Below, in pieces: positions 29,944-43,445 of a stretch of 64,000 bases of DNA (position 1 is the stretch's first letter; every line of letters starts with the position of its first letter). The DNA is from Anthopleura xanthogrammica (taxonomy: Eukaryota; Cnidaria; Anthozoa; Actiniaria; Actiniidae): assembly GCA_964019055.1 (NCBI GenBank), contig OZ025210.1, positions 1,935,047-1,999,046 on the forward strand, given 5' to 3'. The position numbers were made by a program, and so were the translations under genes. The notes below the pieces were generated by a model. It did no database searches, was not told the DNA's origin, and saw only the letters and a list, made by a program, of their open reading frames with translations.

Positions 29944-31688
29944 ATTAGTTTAAATGATTTCTCGCCAGTTCTTACATATTATTTTCAACCCTGACAGAAT
30001 CTTGTGATTCATTGAAAAATCTTAATTTTTAAAGCAACTGGCTCTGTTCAAAGTCCGTTGTTTTAACTTCATTTTACCTCAACAATCGATCGACAAAATT
30101 TAAAAATTTGACTTCCATCAACACCATTCGTTGTTCTGTCTGGAATATCAAAACTGATAATTATTGTTGATTGTCTTGTACAAAGATGTTTTAAATTGCC
30201 TTTAAAGTCGATCAGTGTGAATATGAGGTCAAGCAAGCGGTCATGAAAAGTTACAAAAGCTCCCAAACCGGCTCTCGAGTGGCTTTTTGCTAAAACCAAT
30301 TAAAATACGAGAAACAATTTTCGTCCAATCATAGAGCAGATTTCATGTGACGTAAAAGTGACTTTAAAATGATTTTCTCTTTCAACCAATCAAGAAGGTC
30401 CTTACTCTTTCGATATCCAATCACTTATGTCGTTTAAACGCAGAAGCCATTTTAGTGTTGCTGTCCTTTTGGACTCGCACGAAATCTGGTGATTTTCCAC
30501 TCACTGGATATGAATAATTAAAAATACATTGCGGAAATCATAACTAAAATTTCGTTGATTCAATTCATCTGGTTATTCAGAAATTGAAAATCCAAAAAAA
30601 CTTTGGTCCACTAATGGGGTAGGCTCAAGTTTCTGACCCTACTAGCGGGCTGTGAGTAAAAAAAATTGTCCAAGTAGACGAAGTGGATTTGTTGTCAATA
30701 TTTTTTTTTTGATTACCGGTGATGGTCTCGACCTGTGACATTGCAAAGGTTTTATTGTTTTATGGTCTTAATGTAAGAAAAGGAGGAAAATAGAGAAAAC
30801 CAAAGAAAAAACTTCAAAGTTGAAAAAAATTATTTTGTTAATGAAAAAAATATTGATTTATTTGATGTAAGGAATAAAACATCGACAGGACTTGGATATT
30901 TTATGTTTGTTCGTCGTATTTGTAGCTTTTTATTGAGGTTACTAGAAGAAAATGAAAGGTAAGACCCTAGATAAACCGACAGTTATAACGACGGGAGAAA
31001 GACGGAGGGGGAGGCAAGTGCTAGCGCTTTTTCGAAATTTGTGAGTGAAAAAAATATGCACTAACAAACACGAGAAAGAATCAATAATTCCTTTAAAACT
31101 TTACTACTTTGCTAGTAGGGAAAACACTTTGCTAGTGGACTAAAAAGTTAACTTCGAGCCCCGGGGAAGGGAGTCCTGTAAGAGCGCTCCTTTCTCAGCG
31201 TTTCGAGGAAAAACTGAGAAAATGGTGGAAATGCGTTCGAGAAAGCCGAGCTCAGCAGAAGAAAGTGATTGCGGTCTGAAGGCCTGTTAACACCAGCGGT
31301 TTTTGAGCCAATTTTAGTCAAAAATGGCAAAGGATTAACTTGTAAAGTTTTATTCAGGACACCAAGATTAAATTTATTATACTCTCAAGAATCGCCGCAG
31401 AAATTGCAGCAAATATCGCTAACTCGGGCTTTTTTTTCTTTCTTTGGGTTTTGAAGCATTATAGAGTAGAATGGTTTGTTATCGCATAAAAGGTACAAAA
31501 TTAGAGGCCAAATATTTGACTTTTGCCATCCAGTGCTCTATCACAGAATGCTATTTTATTCACCATTGAGTATAATTTATTCACAACATTTTTGCACGTT
31601 TTTCTTGCCGTGGTTGCTTATTTACGTATCGTGTACTTTCTTACATAATAAATAAGCAATTCCAGGGAAAATATTAGTTTAGTATGGA
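29944..31688. other. Tail-to-tail intergenic region FXR to MCCC1
   Basis: It contains the FXR 3' UTR with AATAAA at 30873-30878 and, on the other strand, the MCCC1 3' UTR with a minus-strand AATAAA at 31555-31560. No conserved protein was recognised in the short frames. Confidence 0.55.
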
Positions 31689-34600
31689 TCAGTCAATATC
31701 CAGGTCTTCTTCTTTTTCTTCATCCTCTTCTTCAAACTGTACCAATTGAGCATTCCGATCAACAGACCCGTTCAGCTGGCAGAGAACCTTCGCGATTTTT
31801 CCTGCCTTGGGTGCTCGTATGGAATACTGGGGGGAAATGATACTAGAATGAGCAGTTGTGAGAAGATGGGCACCAGGGATAATCTAGTGCATCATCACAG
31901 GATGTGATTGGCTGAACGCATGTTATCAGTGCACCGTGTCCATGCTATAAGCAGTGGTTTTTCACGGACATATATATCGACTAATTTGCGCATCATTTGT
32001 TTGGGGAACAGTTATACCTGTGACCCGCTGTTCGCGGCATAACCTAGCAATAGCTATTCTGAAATTCATTGTCTGTGTTTTGAAAATTCACCATGGGAGT
32101 TGACTGTTGTAGCTATTGAACGTAATGGAAGTGGTAAAGTATGTCTGCAGGAAACCTCGCGGAAGAGTCCCTCGCGGTGAGTAATGGTTACACCATATTT
32201 TAAGACCAGGCGGCAGTCGTCTCGCGGAACATTCAAACGAAATGTCAGTTGTGTTAAAGAGTGAACTTTACCTGCATTTTCATGGCTTCCATGATGACAA
32301 GTACTTCCCCCTCCTCAACCTGCTGCCCAGGTTCAACAAGAACCTGTCGATGAAACAGATACAAGATACTTTCATGTTGTAATCCTGTGAACATTATCAA
32401 CAACAAGTAATACTTACCTTGACGATACTGCCTGGCATGGGTGCTTTTGCACCTCCTGATGACCCACCGATGGTCGTGCCGCGTAAATACTTGGGGACTG
32501 GTCTATCCAGCTTATGACATCCATCCTATAAAATAACACGAAAAGATAAAGGAGCTCAGTGGTGTTTCAAAGGAGTGAAAGGTAAGGAAAATTTCGTAGT
32601 TCGAATTGTAAGACGTTCGATCATTTATGGAAGGAGTGAGTGGGTAAGCAGCGATAAAAACATTTTAACAATTAAAACTCCCACCCGACCCACCCATTGG
32701 CGAAGCTAAAATTTTCAGGAAGCCCTGGTTTAGGAAAAATCAGCTCGGAGATGCCAACCTCCTCCCCCATTTATGTACTTCTGCAAATCAGGAACCCATT
32801 AAATCCGAATGATACAAATACTACAAGTAACTCTCCTTACATACTTTAGTAAAGAGGTGAATCGTTCCGTCTTGGTCAACAAGCGATGATTTCAGTATCT
32901 TGTTATTCACAGTAGCTGTCAAATTTGTCCTGTCTCCCTCTTGGTGGAGTTCTCCTTTGACATCAAATATATCTCCTTCGATCTGTGTCAGAAAGATAAA
33001 TCAGTGAGTGGAAAAATATATATCTAAGATTGTCCCCTAGCTCTCCAAAAAATATTTTCTAACCTCGATGGTATAACTGCCATCCTTGTTGTACGTGGCG
33101 AACAGTTCCACCTCTGATAAAGATAAAAGAAATTATTATTTGCGACTCTGGCTTCTCAATAAGACGAAAGTTGTCAAACTTCGCGAAGCAACAGCTCTTG
33201 AAGAGTAAGAAGAGTTCTTATGGTAATGATAGAAAAACGAATGAGTATGGATGAATGACAACGGAAGACAAATGTAGAAAGAAGAACGCAGAACGAAAAT
33301 TGGGAGGGGGAAAAAGAAAGGGAAAAGAAGAGAGTAGAGATGAGAAAAAAACCTCCAAATATTTATATACTGAACTGAGTTTCAAACTAGGAATTGAGGA
33401 GCAAACTTACTTTTATCTCCGTCGTTCAATCGAATTCTTCTCGTGACTTCGCTGTTGAGCCGAAAACCAGAACTTGAATCCCACAAACTAAATTTATCTG
33501 AAACAAAACAAATGTTCAGGCCGTAAGCAGGTCGTCATTTATGCTATACGCAACGTAAGGCGATTGACCCAGTCGTAATCTTGGGGGAAACAAAAAATAT
33601 TGTTCTCCTGACATTGGTCCCTGCTTGAGTTTGAACAGAGAAGAGTGGAGGGGAGTAAAAATGGGAATAAAATCTCACTAGAAGAATGAAAATTGATAGC
33701 TGGGGAATTGGAGGTATCACTGGGAATGGAAAGGAGAAAGGAGCTCTGGAAAACTTAAGATGAAAAAAAGCTGAAAACAGCTTCGTGAATCATTAATTAT
33801 GAGGGTTTATTTCTCGTGTTGATTCAGCGAAACGAATGTACGAAAGAAACATTACTGACTTCATTAGTCATAGATGAATGTGCATGTAATAGATCAAATG
33901 TCTGCTTGGAAGTTTAACGATCTGTGATTAATAGTTCTAAATACCATGCAGCCAGAAACAGAACGACAGTATATAAGACCGGCCTCCACTCAGATGAACT
34001 TCACATTCAAGGCTATAACTTTATATGAGTGAGTCTCAAAAGCCATAGCAATCTGGACTGAAGAAAAGTTTCCGAGTGTGCTTACTCCATCATACAGCGC
34101 CCTAAAACTATTGCGTGAAAGTTGGTAAAGGTTGATTGGGTCCAACTGTGTTGTCTTTAACGACTTCAACAAGAACTTATGCTAAGATGTAAGGTGAGAA
34201 GACCTCAGCGTATCGTAGCATATTTGTTTTATTATTTTTTTAACTAAAACCAGTCGCAGCTGCTCTTACTAGAGTGGTTTTCATTAACCCGTGAAACAAA
34301 GCGACTTATTAAAGTGTAATAGTCAGATAAACACAATAGAAAACAAAAGAATCAGAGTGAAGTAGTGCGTAATACGCTAAAGTGTATTTCACGGGTTTAT
34401 GACAATCACTCTAATTAATAAGCTATGCAATAAATTGAACGGTTTGTTTTCAAATATTTTTTCTTAATTTTTTTTCTTTCTTGATTTTAAATGTGCGCTT
34501 GATAACAAACTTTATCAAAAGTGGCCGACGGAATCTTAGCTCTTTCAAAACTGAACCAAATCCAAGAGAGATAAGATCAATGGCGCTTAAAACCTTCAGG

Positions 34601-37600
34601 TAGTGAACTAATATAATAGAAAAATGAGACAGTGTAGTAAGTAACATCCTATCAAGTCGATTTCTTGCTGTGCTTTTGCAAACTTCCAGTCTTTGCGCTT
34701 GCCTTTCACCAAGGCGACCCGAGTTGGAGCCCCTCTGGGCTCGGTGTCGTATGTGAGTAGAGTTGTTTGTTGGTTCTCTCCTGTGCTTCGAGGGTTATTC
34801 TTTTCTGGGTTTTTCTTTTTCTAATTGGAATGAAGTGGAGGAAGAGCCACTCGGTGGATTCCACTGTTAATCCTCTTTCTAATTATTATTATTATTATTA
34901 TTATTATTATTTATTTTTTTTAACTTCTGCTGCCCTAAACTTCTAAACAAAATCATCAAATGCTTGCGCCGTGAACTAAAAACTTTAGTGTTGGAAACAT
35001 TTTTAACAGCACAACTGAAACAAAAGCTTTTAAACCTTTGCTTAAGCAGGTGCGCCAGTCTTGATCACAAATAATAAATTTTCAGGGATATAACTGCGCA
35101 CTAGCTTGGTTCCGTTCAATTTATCCGCGGCGAGACTCCAAAGTCTTATTGTGTCTTAAGTCTTAAAGTTTTATTGTGGTGTTGGTCGCCTTTTTATTTT
35201 CTTCATTTCCGTTCCATTCCCATCTTTCCGTTTCTGCAGTGGGCGGAATTTACTGCGCAGCAACTGATTGTTGATTGTTGACTAGTTGATCTAAACTGAT
35301 AGTGACAGAAAGGACGTCATTGCCGAACTGAGGTGTCATATTTAGTTAAATCCGCAACTTTTTAGCGCGAGAGAAAAATAAAAACATTGCAATAAAAATA
35401 TAAAACACCTTGATCATTATCAACGTTATTTTTTTCATTTGGTGGCCTGGAAATCCATAATTTTAATAAGCCAAGGCTACTAAGGTTGACACCTCAGTTT
35501 TGCAAATTTTCTCGATTCTAATTGGCTAACATTTTCCCTTCAGATCACTGAGATATTAAATAAATATATCCTACTTACTTAGTTCTTGTCCTTGTGTGTA
35601 ATTTATTGCGATAAGAAGCTCTGGGCCGTGTGGGATGTACTGCTATCTACTATAATCTCGACTACGCCTTCACTCGTTGCATCTAAAGTTCAGCTAGTGA
35701 AGTTGTGGGATTTTGTCCCTTGTGCTCAAACAACCTGACGAAACAATAGCCCTCGACAAGACTCGGAGAGATTGAATTGGTAAGATTGGCTGTTATTATT
35801 ATTATTAAATTTCTTAATAAATAAATAACCGAAAAATGACGAAACGTTTCGGGTTAGTCCAAATTCTGAGTGAGTAAATTTGGTATATACTTCATGCCAA
35901 TTCCATGCCATTTCCGTTTTAGCAAGATCGCGTTACTGGATTACCCTCTTATTTTTCGATGAAGTATTAGGGACATATCATAATAAAATGAGCGATGTTT
36001 TTTGTAAATATATACCTCAGAAGTAGCAATTTTGTGTACGGGAAGTGCATTGTTTAGTTTTCACATAAATTATACTCTTCATTTCGAAATCCTCAAATAT
36101 CTCCAAATTCGTCTTTGATGAAACGGCGCCCAGAGGAAGACAAACACTCAAGGTATAGGCAGAATAAAGCATTTCCCTAGAAAATGCGGTCGAGGGTTGA
36201 AATTCGATTCCGAATCAAAACAGGTGTGACGTCATTACCACGTGATATGCAATCCGATCTCCTCGAAAAAAATAACATTTTGAAATTTAGTCTATATGTA
36301 ACATATGAGTTCTAGTGGATATGAAATTGGAATCAATCTCTTTAAGCATATGAGGTTCAAAGTTGGAAGGTGCGCATGCAAAATTATTGGGTCGAGTCAC
36401 CTTAACCACTTTTTGGGCGCGTTTTTCTTATCTCAGACAAAGTGTCATTCTGCTTGAGTATCCCATTGCTTCATCTTTTACAAGGAACACTGGAAAAGAT
36501 TCCCCAGTGATAGGGGAATTAACTCGAAATCGGCGGGTAGTATGAGGACATTCTTGTTTTACGAGGGTAACCTATGGCTCTCGTTCCATGATCAAATTGG
36601 AATTTGAAAGTGTTGAGAACCCATAGAAAACCCACAAAGAAAGGGAAGAAACAACTTCTCTCTCTCTCAAATATACTGAAAAGACTGTACGGCTTACACA
36701 TATTTACGCTTCTTGATTCACAGGTTCAAGAAAATACCAATATGAAAACGATTAACAACAACAGCAACATAAAGAATACGACAACAATAATCAAAGCACC
36801 CTATTACAGCGAGATGACCACCCCATGGAGGATAGTGATCGGAACTCTCCTCACTTTCTATATCACTTTTGGCTGCCTTAGCAACGGAAGAGCGCTGTTC
36901 GTCCTTAGACAAAGAAAACGGCATTTTAGGCAAGACACAGCATGGATTCTGACCACCTTGGCTTCTGTGAACTTTGCTGCCTCGGTAACGATTATCCCCA
37001 TCTTGTTTACACTTACAGTTCTTATACCAAAGGACTACAGCTTCTTGTGCTTGGCTTTACGGTCTTTTGACAGACTGTAGTATATATGCCAATTCGTTTT
37101 GTTTTCTCCTGCTAGGAATCAATCGTAAAGACGCGACTCTAAAACCCTACAAGCAAAATCGAGTTTCTGTTAAGAGGCTCAAAGTCCTGATTCCCATACT
37201 TTGTACGAGTGTTGTCGTATTAGGGATAATATTCGTAGTTAACCATAACCAATGTCCAACGTTTAACCCAGAAAGGCAACCACGTTTTAGCTTCTCAAGG
37301 CTCACTGGAGGTATTGCTTTCCTTATGGCTGTATTTGGAGTTCTCTACATCGTAAGAGCGTACCACTTAATACGAAAACGATACGTTGCCATTCAGCAAA
37401 ATCTCCAGCAACCACAAAACGGCATAACTACACAGCTAGAAATACTAAGGATGAACGAACTTGTTAGAAAAAGTAATATCCAAAACAGCGAATCGAGAAC
37501 CGAAGTTAGAATTAATGATAGCCAGTCCAGAAACAAGCCACTAAGCGAACCACAAGATTTAAAGATCTTGAGGGCTATTATACTAGTCGTAGTAGTATTC

Positions 37601-40600
37601 GTTGTTACTTATTGTCCTATTATTGTAGCTGAGATTATCATACGACAAACACGTAGAGAGAGCGTGATTGCTATTGTGTTGTGTAGAATTATCATACTAA
37701 CGCAGAACTGCCTCAATCCGGCAGCGTTTTTCCCGACGTTTCTGAGATGTGAGGATTGTAAAAAGAACCCTTGAGAAGAACAGGTATGAAAACATTCGAC
37801 ATTTGGTGCCGTGTCCGCACCGCGCCATAGCCGTGTCGTGTTTACTTTTCACACTCATAGGAAAACTGCTCTATATAATATTATTATATAGTTTACTTTT
37901 GGTTCTAGCGTTCTGATTGGTCGAGAACTGCGCTAGTGAACGGAGCACGGTGCCGACATCATCCGCGCATGCATGCACAGCCAATTTTCAGCCAAAGTTG
38001 TAGAAAAAAATTAAAAACTATATCGAATTGTTTTTCAATAAAACAAATAACGGCTCGTGCTTCACACTTGTTTCATGCTTTTATCACATCCTTTATCTCA
38101 TTGTCTTTATCTGCTTTATCTGCGAGATAAGCGCATTTGGGCATCTTGGAAAATGCGCTCTATAAATAAAGTTATTTATTATTATTATTTATTATTATTA
38201 TTAATAATCCAATAAAGATTTATTACTGATTATTGTCATTTTCCACCCTAAAATTTGTAATTTCATTTATTCATATTATCTAGCTATATTAGCTACTTAG
38301 TTACTCTAGGTAACCAATACCATAATTTTGTAAATATATATATATAATTATTACTAATTTTTTGTAAAGCTGTTTGGTATAAATAAATATTATTGTATTG
38401 TATTATTGTATTATTGTATTATTGTATTACTATTAGTAGTGGTATTACTAGTTTCCTCCAAGCATTGCGTGACAACCCTAAAAACGGCTGGAGGGGAGAC
38501 TACAGTATTACTGGACGGAGCACGGATCAGGGGGAGGCATGTTGGCACTTGGGTTGTCAAGGGGGTATAATTATTATAGTGGATGGTAGTTAAGGGGTAG
38601 TCGGCTAAACAGTGCACTGAAGACCAACCATAGCTAATTGTTACCTATACTATGACATCATACTGTACCAAATGGGATTAACAAATGTTATCGGTATAAA
38701 TAATGCAAATTATAAAAAATAAATACAACTTGACAATCTCACCATTAGAAGTTGTTCTCTTCTTCTCACGGTGAGTATCCTCTAACAGTAACAAACTGAG
38801 AGCAGCCTGGGCAAGATTTTCCTTGGAGATGGGTTGCTTGGCTGGAAACAGGTCTGGGTGATGTTCCTTAAAGATTTGAAAAACAATCATTAAAAAAAAA
38901 AAACAGAAAAAACTGGAAGGCACGGGCACAGACACAAGTATAGGAAGATGAAGACAAAGTTAGGTGGAATTTTTGTCTGCTTCTGAATGGATAAAACCTT
39001 GAAGAGCAATCCTCTATTCCCTAAGCCCTACTCCTGTAATCCACATTGTACTGTGTGGGAGACAGTTGCTTTTTTAGTGTAGAAAAATTTGATCATTCTG
39101 ATGTGGATCTTTCAAGATACCTGTATGAAATCTGTATGTACATCGCCTTCTTTAAAGTGTTCATTGTTACACAAGGCGCTCAGAAATGAGATATTTGTAT
39201 TGAATCCAACAATCTGTAGGGAGAAAATAATAATATTAAATCATTAGATTAGATGATCGACAAACGTCGGTATAGACCCTTTGCAGCACATCACACTGTA
39301 GCTCAATTTGGAGGGCAAAACAATAGGTTCTAATCTTTTGTTTTGCCCTCCAAATTGAGCTGCTCTGATGTCACAGGAAAGTCTGTAGGCTATTTAGCAC
39401 TCTCTAATATGGTCCAATAGACCTTTCCTGAATTCGCTTGGATGATCATAAAACAATGGTTCCAAGTCAAGACTGATTCTTGATTCTTTTATCTGAGTGA
39501 ATTCCAGAAAGTTCTATTCAAGAAAATATTTATTCCTTCCTCATGAAGGGGGACTGGAATTTTTATCTCTGAGCTAACAACTTACTTGGTACTGTGCTAG
39601 AGATTCTTTAAGCAGTCGAAGAGCAGAAGACCTTCTCTCAGACCAGACGACAAGCTTGGCTATCATTGGGTCATAATATATTGATACTTCATCTCCTGCA
39701 TAAAAACAAAATGGCCATTATATAGCCGCCATTACAGTGCCTTAGATAGAGGAAAGGGGAGGGCAACGCAAGTGCTACTATGCAGGCTGTGCCAGGAATT
39801 GTATAAAGACTTCTTTCCTGGACCCATTTGTCTGGCCAAATTGGGGTATGACACATTTTTGTAGGTTGCAATATTTTGACAGCCCTTGTTTACCTAACAC
39901 AAAATGCAGTGAGCCCTGCAATATATTAAAATTTTGAAAATACATTTTTCAGTTTCTTATGTCTAAGAATCGACAATTTCTGCATTGATACAATCACTGA
40001 TGTTCATACATTTTGCCAATATTAAATACATACAAACTTTACAGTAATGTAACTAATATGTTAATGTTATGGAACATAAATGTTTATACAAGAAAACCTG
40101 ACCTTGTCTAACCCCAGTGTCAATTCTAACATTCTGGGTTGCCTGTGGTGTGGTTAGATGGTGGATTGGACCAGCTCCTGGGAGGAACTCCCTGTTCAAT
40201 ACAAGGAGAAGTTAAGCTCAAAAAAGACACATACAAACGTCTGGAGAATGAAAACATATATCAGTGGATTTTAAGGCATACACTGCCTGTTGCTTTAAGC
40301 TAAGCATTTTAATCTGCAAGTGCTCCAACAAACTCTTTACATTGGACTTAATGTTTTTACCATTTCAGACCATTTTTTAGAGTATTATTTCTTTGTTTGA
40401 TGGTTGTGCATGAGAAGACACATGAATATGGATACAACTCAAACAAAGAATCTTCTTCTAAAGGGAATAATGACACATGGTTTGAAATGGGAAAACATTA
40501 GACCCAAGTGCCTTAAGAGGTTTAAAATAAAACCTAGTTATCAGTCTGCTCACCTTTCAGGGTCTTCAGCATACAACCTTGCTTCAAAGGCATGCCCACT

Positions 40601-43445
40601 TAGCTTGACATCCTCCTGCATTAGTGGTAAGTCCTCCCCTGCTGCAACTCGTAGCTGCCATTCCACCAAGTCTAGCCCTGTAACCATCTCTGTTACTGGG
40701 TGCTCAACCTTTTAAATACAATAAAAACAAAACAAAAAATGTATTCATTTCTATTCAACTCTGTTTCAAATTTATCCATACTCTAAAGTACCTCTGGGCT
40801 AATCAAATTCAGGGCACTGCTATTAATTATTCACAGATCAAATTGGAATTTAGCATGTTAGGTTTTGTGGACAGAGGAAAACTGGAGAATCCCAATTCAA
40901 CCTGACTATGCCACTTTTTTTGAGGCTTTGTCCCAGGAGGGATAGAAAATTGACAAAAAAAGTTATAAAAACTGATGTACCTGTAGTCTAGTGTTCATTT
41001 CCATGAAATAAAAATTCTGGTCTTTATCCATAATGAATTCAACAGTCCCTAGAAGATAAATTAGTTTATATACATTGTTATGCTGCGAGTCTGTTATCAC
41101 TCTTTCATGCATGCATTAATGAAGCATATGTCATACCTGCACCAACATATCCAACAGCTTTTGCAGCCTTGACAGCAGCTTCACCAATACTTCTTCTTAC
41201 TTCCTCTGACAAACCAGGGGCAGGGGCCTCTTCTATGATCTTTTGATGCCGGCGCTGTACACTACAATCTCTCTCAAAGAGATACACTGTGTTGCCTTGT
41301 TTATCTCCAAAGACTTGTACCTCTACATGCCTGTGTACAACAGCAAAGTATGTCAAGTATTGATAACAGGGCTGAAAATAATTGCCCCTCAATGGACAAT
41401 ATGTTAGGCTGAAATTCACAAGCTCCCATTAGCATTAAAACCATAGATTGTTTTGATGTGATGTCATAGTGTTATAGGGCAATTTGTTCCATTTTCTATT
41501 ATGCATCCATTCATCTATTCATCCATTCATCCATTCACTGTTAAGAGTTACTTACCTTGGTCTTTCTACAAACTTTTCCACGAGCATGTCATCATCATTA
41601 AATGATTTTTTAGCTTCATTTCTGGCAGATTCCAGTTCACTATCAAAGTCCTTTGCAGAGTGAACAATTCTCATTCCCTACAATAAAACACATTGATTGC
41701 ATCTTATATAAATATCTGGCATAATATTATCAATAGTAATCACTTTCCTACCCTCATCCTCTTCCATTAACAAAAGTAATTTGCATGATCCTACCCCACC
41801 AGCCGAAAACATTACTTAAATAAGCAATTTAGCAATTATACAATACCTTTCCTCCTCCACCTCTCACTGCTTTCAACATTACAGGATACCTAAAAAAGGT
41901 AGGGAATATTTCTTTAAAAAGTTATAACAATATTTTCAAGCAAGTTCACATAAATACAACACCACGAAAGAGGTCTTGGGATTATAAGTTCTTTTCTTCA
42001 ATTTACCCTATTTTCTCTGCTTCCTCTTGAAGTCTCGCTGCTGATTGTTCATCACCATGGTAACCCTTGATGATTGGCACTCCAGCATCCCCCATAATGG
42101 TTTTTGATGTACTATAAAAACATGAATACCAGGGTAAGAATATGATTCTCCTTGTGTAGTTCCAGGAAGCCACCCTTGAATCCACTTAAATATGAGAGCT
42201 TTTTCTCAGGCCGTTGGCTCACTTTTAGGATATTTCATCCCCCTCTCATCAGGGTTGTTATGGATATATGTAATACCAACCTTTTAATACCCATATCTCT
42301 GATTGCCGATGGAGGAGGCCCAATAAATATAATGTTTTCCTTTTCACACATTTCAGCAAATTCTGGATTCTCAGACAAGAAACCGTAGCCAGGATGGATA
42401 GCCTGAGAATGATACAGACAAAAAAATAGTTACAGGGAATTGGATTTTGAATCCATTAGACAATCATTATGCCTACCTGTGCACCAGTTGCCTTGGCAAC
42501 CTCTATTATTTTATCCATTTTTAAATAACTTTCACTTGAGGGAGCTTTGCCGATGTGGTATGATTCATCTGCCTGGTGGAACAAAAATAAATCGTGTCAA
42601 CACCAAATAATTTTGACTCAAATTAGGAATTTCTATCAAGATTTTTATATAAGGAATTTAAAAAAAAAATAATTAAGAATTCAATTTTTTTAAAGTTAAC
42701 AATTTCAACTGGTAGTTACCATTTCCACGTGTCTTGCATTTCTATCGGCATCACTGTAGACAGCAACAGTCCTGACACCCATTTTCTTCGCTGTCTGTAC
42801 AATACGGCAGGCTATTTCACCCCGATTAGCTATCAAAACCTTGTCTACTGATTTGATTCCTAGAAAAATAGAAGTATGCGAATATGTTAAAAGTGGTCAT
42901 ACTTTTGCGCATCCTGCTGTAAACTTTAAAATCGTCATCAAAATTTGCATCTTGAAGTTCAATTCTACAATTACTAATTTCTACCATAAATAAGATACAG
43001 ATATAACAAGCTTTATATTGTTTTAGATTAAGAATTTGCAAAGATATCTAAATCTTGAAGCTTACATAACTATTGTGATCAACTTCTGCTTTATTTATTT
43101 ATATATATATATATATTAATGAGATCTCTCTTCAACAAACATTATAAATCACACTTTGCTTATTATATGGTCAACTATGTATACGTGTTTATATTTTATT
43201 TCAATTAATCTTGTTATTGCTCGTTATAATAAACATTGTACAAATTATTTTGTTCTCGTACCTGTTGACTTTGATCTCGTGATAACAGACCGCCAAAATG
43301 AATTCCTAAAAAAATAAAACCAGAAACGAAAACTACAATAAGTCATTGTCGAATCTTATCAATATGATGACTTTTTATTTCCCATTTACCTCCCATAATT
43401 CACCCATCTTTTCCAAAATTCTCTTCCCACTACGTTAGCCGCCAT
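31689..43445 (-). CDS. MCCC1: Methylcrotonoyl-CoA carboxylase alpha subunit, MCCC1 (21 exons)
   Basis: Mitochondrial biotin-dependent enzyme of leucine catabolism; this subunit carries biotin carboxylase and the biotinyl domain. Exons from the start: 43390-43445, 43262-43305, 42720-42859, 42477-42572, 42281-42402, 42007-42111, 41847-41889, 41556-41677, 41137-41330, 40981-41048, 40554-40708, 40103-40191, 39586-39695, 39121-39213, 38743-38866, 33411-33497, 33064-33113, 32845-32982, 32418-32525, 32272-32343, 31689-31826. They sum to 717 residues (human 725) with no frame break. The Arg-rich start (residues 1-35) fits a mitochondrial presequence. [13 protein letters not shown] opens the biotin carboxylase domain; the Gly-rich AVRGGGGKG loop is near 194-203; MNTRLQVEHPVTE is near 325-337. 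The biotin acceptor is Lys670 in EAMKM. MCCC1 rather than PCCA is preferred from [26 protein letters not shown] and overall length. Confidence 0.95.
34270..34413. repeat. 144-bp inverted-repeat MITE in MCCC1 intron 15
   Basis: The ends TAGAGTGGTTTTCATTAACC and GGTTTATGACAATCACTCTA are reverse complements with small gaps, extended by CGTGAAA / TTTCACG. The TAGAGTGGTTTTC terminus is shared with the element at 46130-46319. Confidence 0.75.
34680..34920. repeat. SINE-like sequence with (ATT)n tail
   Basis: Sequence with GGCGACCCGAGTTGGAGCCC, TGAGTAGAGTTGTTTGTTGG and TTCTCTCCTGTGCTTCGAGG, ending in ATT repeats at about 34880-34912, resembles short interspersed elements common in coral genomes. 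No clear tRNA A/B boxes were verified. Confidence 0.4.
36742..37774 (+). pseudogene. Rhodopsin-like (class A) GPCR with a frameshift, inside MCCC1 intron 15
   Basis: An intronless seven-helix receptor-like sequence on the strand opposite MCCC1. The first frame (ATG at 36742) gives an Asn-rich, glycosylatable N-terminus, TM1 ([19 protein letters not shown]) and TM2, then stops at 37078-37080. The second frame resumes at about 37046 with [18 protein letters not shown] (TM3), LGINRK in place of the DRY motif, TM4, TM5, a polar third loop, TM6 with TYCP in place of CWxP, and TM7 with LNPAAFF in place of NPxxY. The two frames meet near 37040-37046, consistent with a one-base change. It is either a recent pseudogene or an assembly error. 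The ligand class is not assignable; anthozoans have many intronless orphan receptors of this kind. Confidence 0.75.
38130..38430. repeat. Retroelement-type tails and microsatellites
   Basis: It contains a GCGCTCTATAAATAAAGTTA tail followed by (ATT)n, then a second AAATAAATATTATTGTATTG tail followed by five TATTG/TATTA units at about 38391-38425. The first resembles the 3' end of the LINE at 5621-6325. It lies in MCCC1 intron 15 downstream of the GPCR remnant. Confidence 0.55.
39271..39390. repeat. 120-bp hairpin MITE, family also at 60158-60303
   Basis: The arms (TATAGACCCTTTGCAGCAC, then AGCTCAATTTGGAGGGCAAA) pair with TTTGCCCTCCAAATTGAGCT and a degraded terminal arm. A half copy of the same family is at about 27870-27930 in an FXR intron. 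It lies in MCCC1 intron 13. Confidence 0.8.
39417..39528. repeat. 112-bp inverted-repeat element
   Basis: The arms AATAGACCTTTCCTGAATTC and GAATTCCAGAAAGTTCTATT are reverse complements with few mismatches. It is placed 26 bp after the element at 39271-39390. The inner ACAATGGTT sequence recurs around 13880. Confidence 0.65.
40326..40533. repeat. Inverted-repeat element, family also at 52220-52432
   Basis: The left arm AATGTTTTTACCATTTCAGA and the right arm TTTGAAATGGGAAAACATTA are reverse complements. The inner GATTCTTTGTTTGA-type segments pair likewise. It lies in MCCC1 intron 11. Confidence 0.7.
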
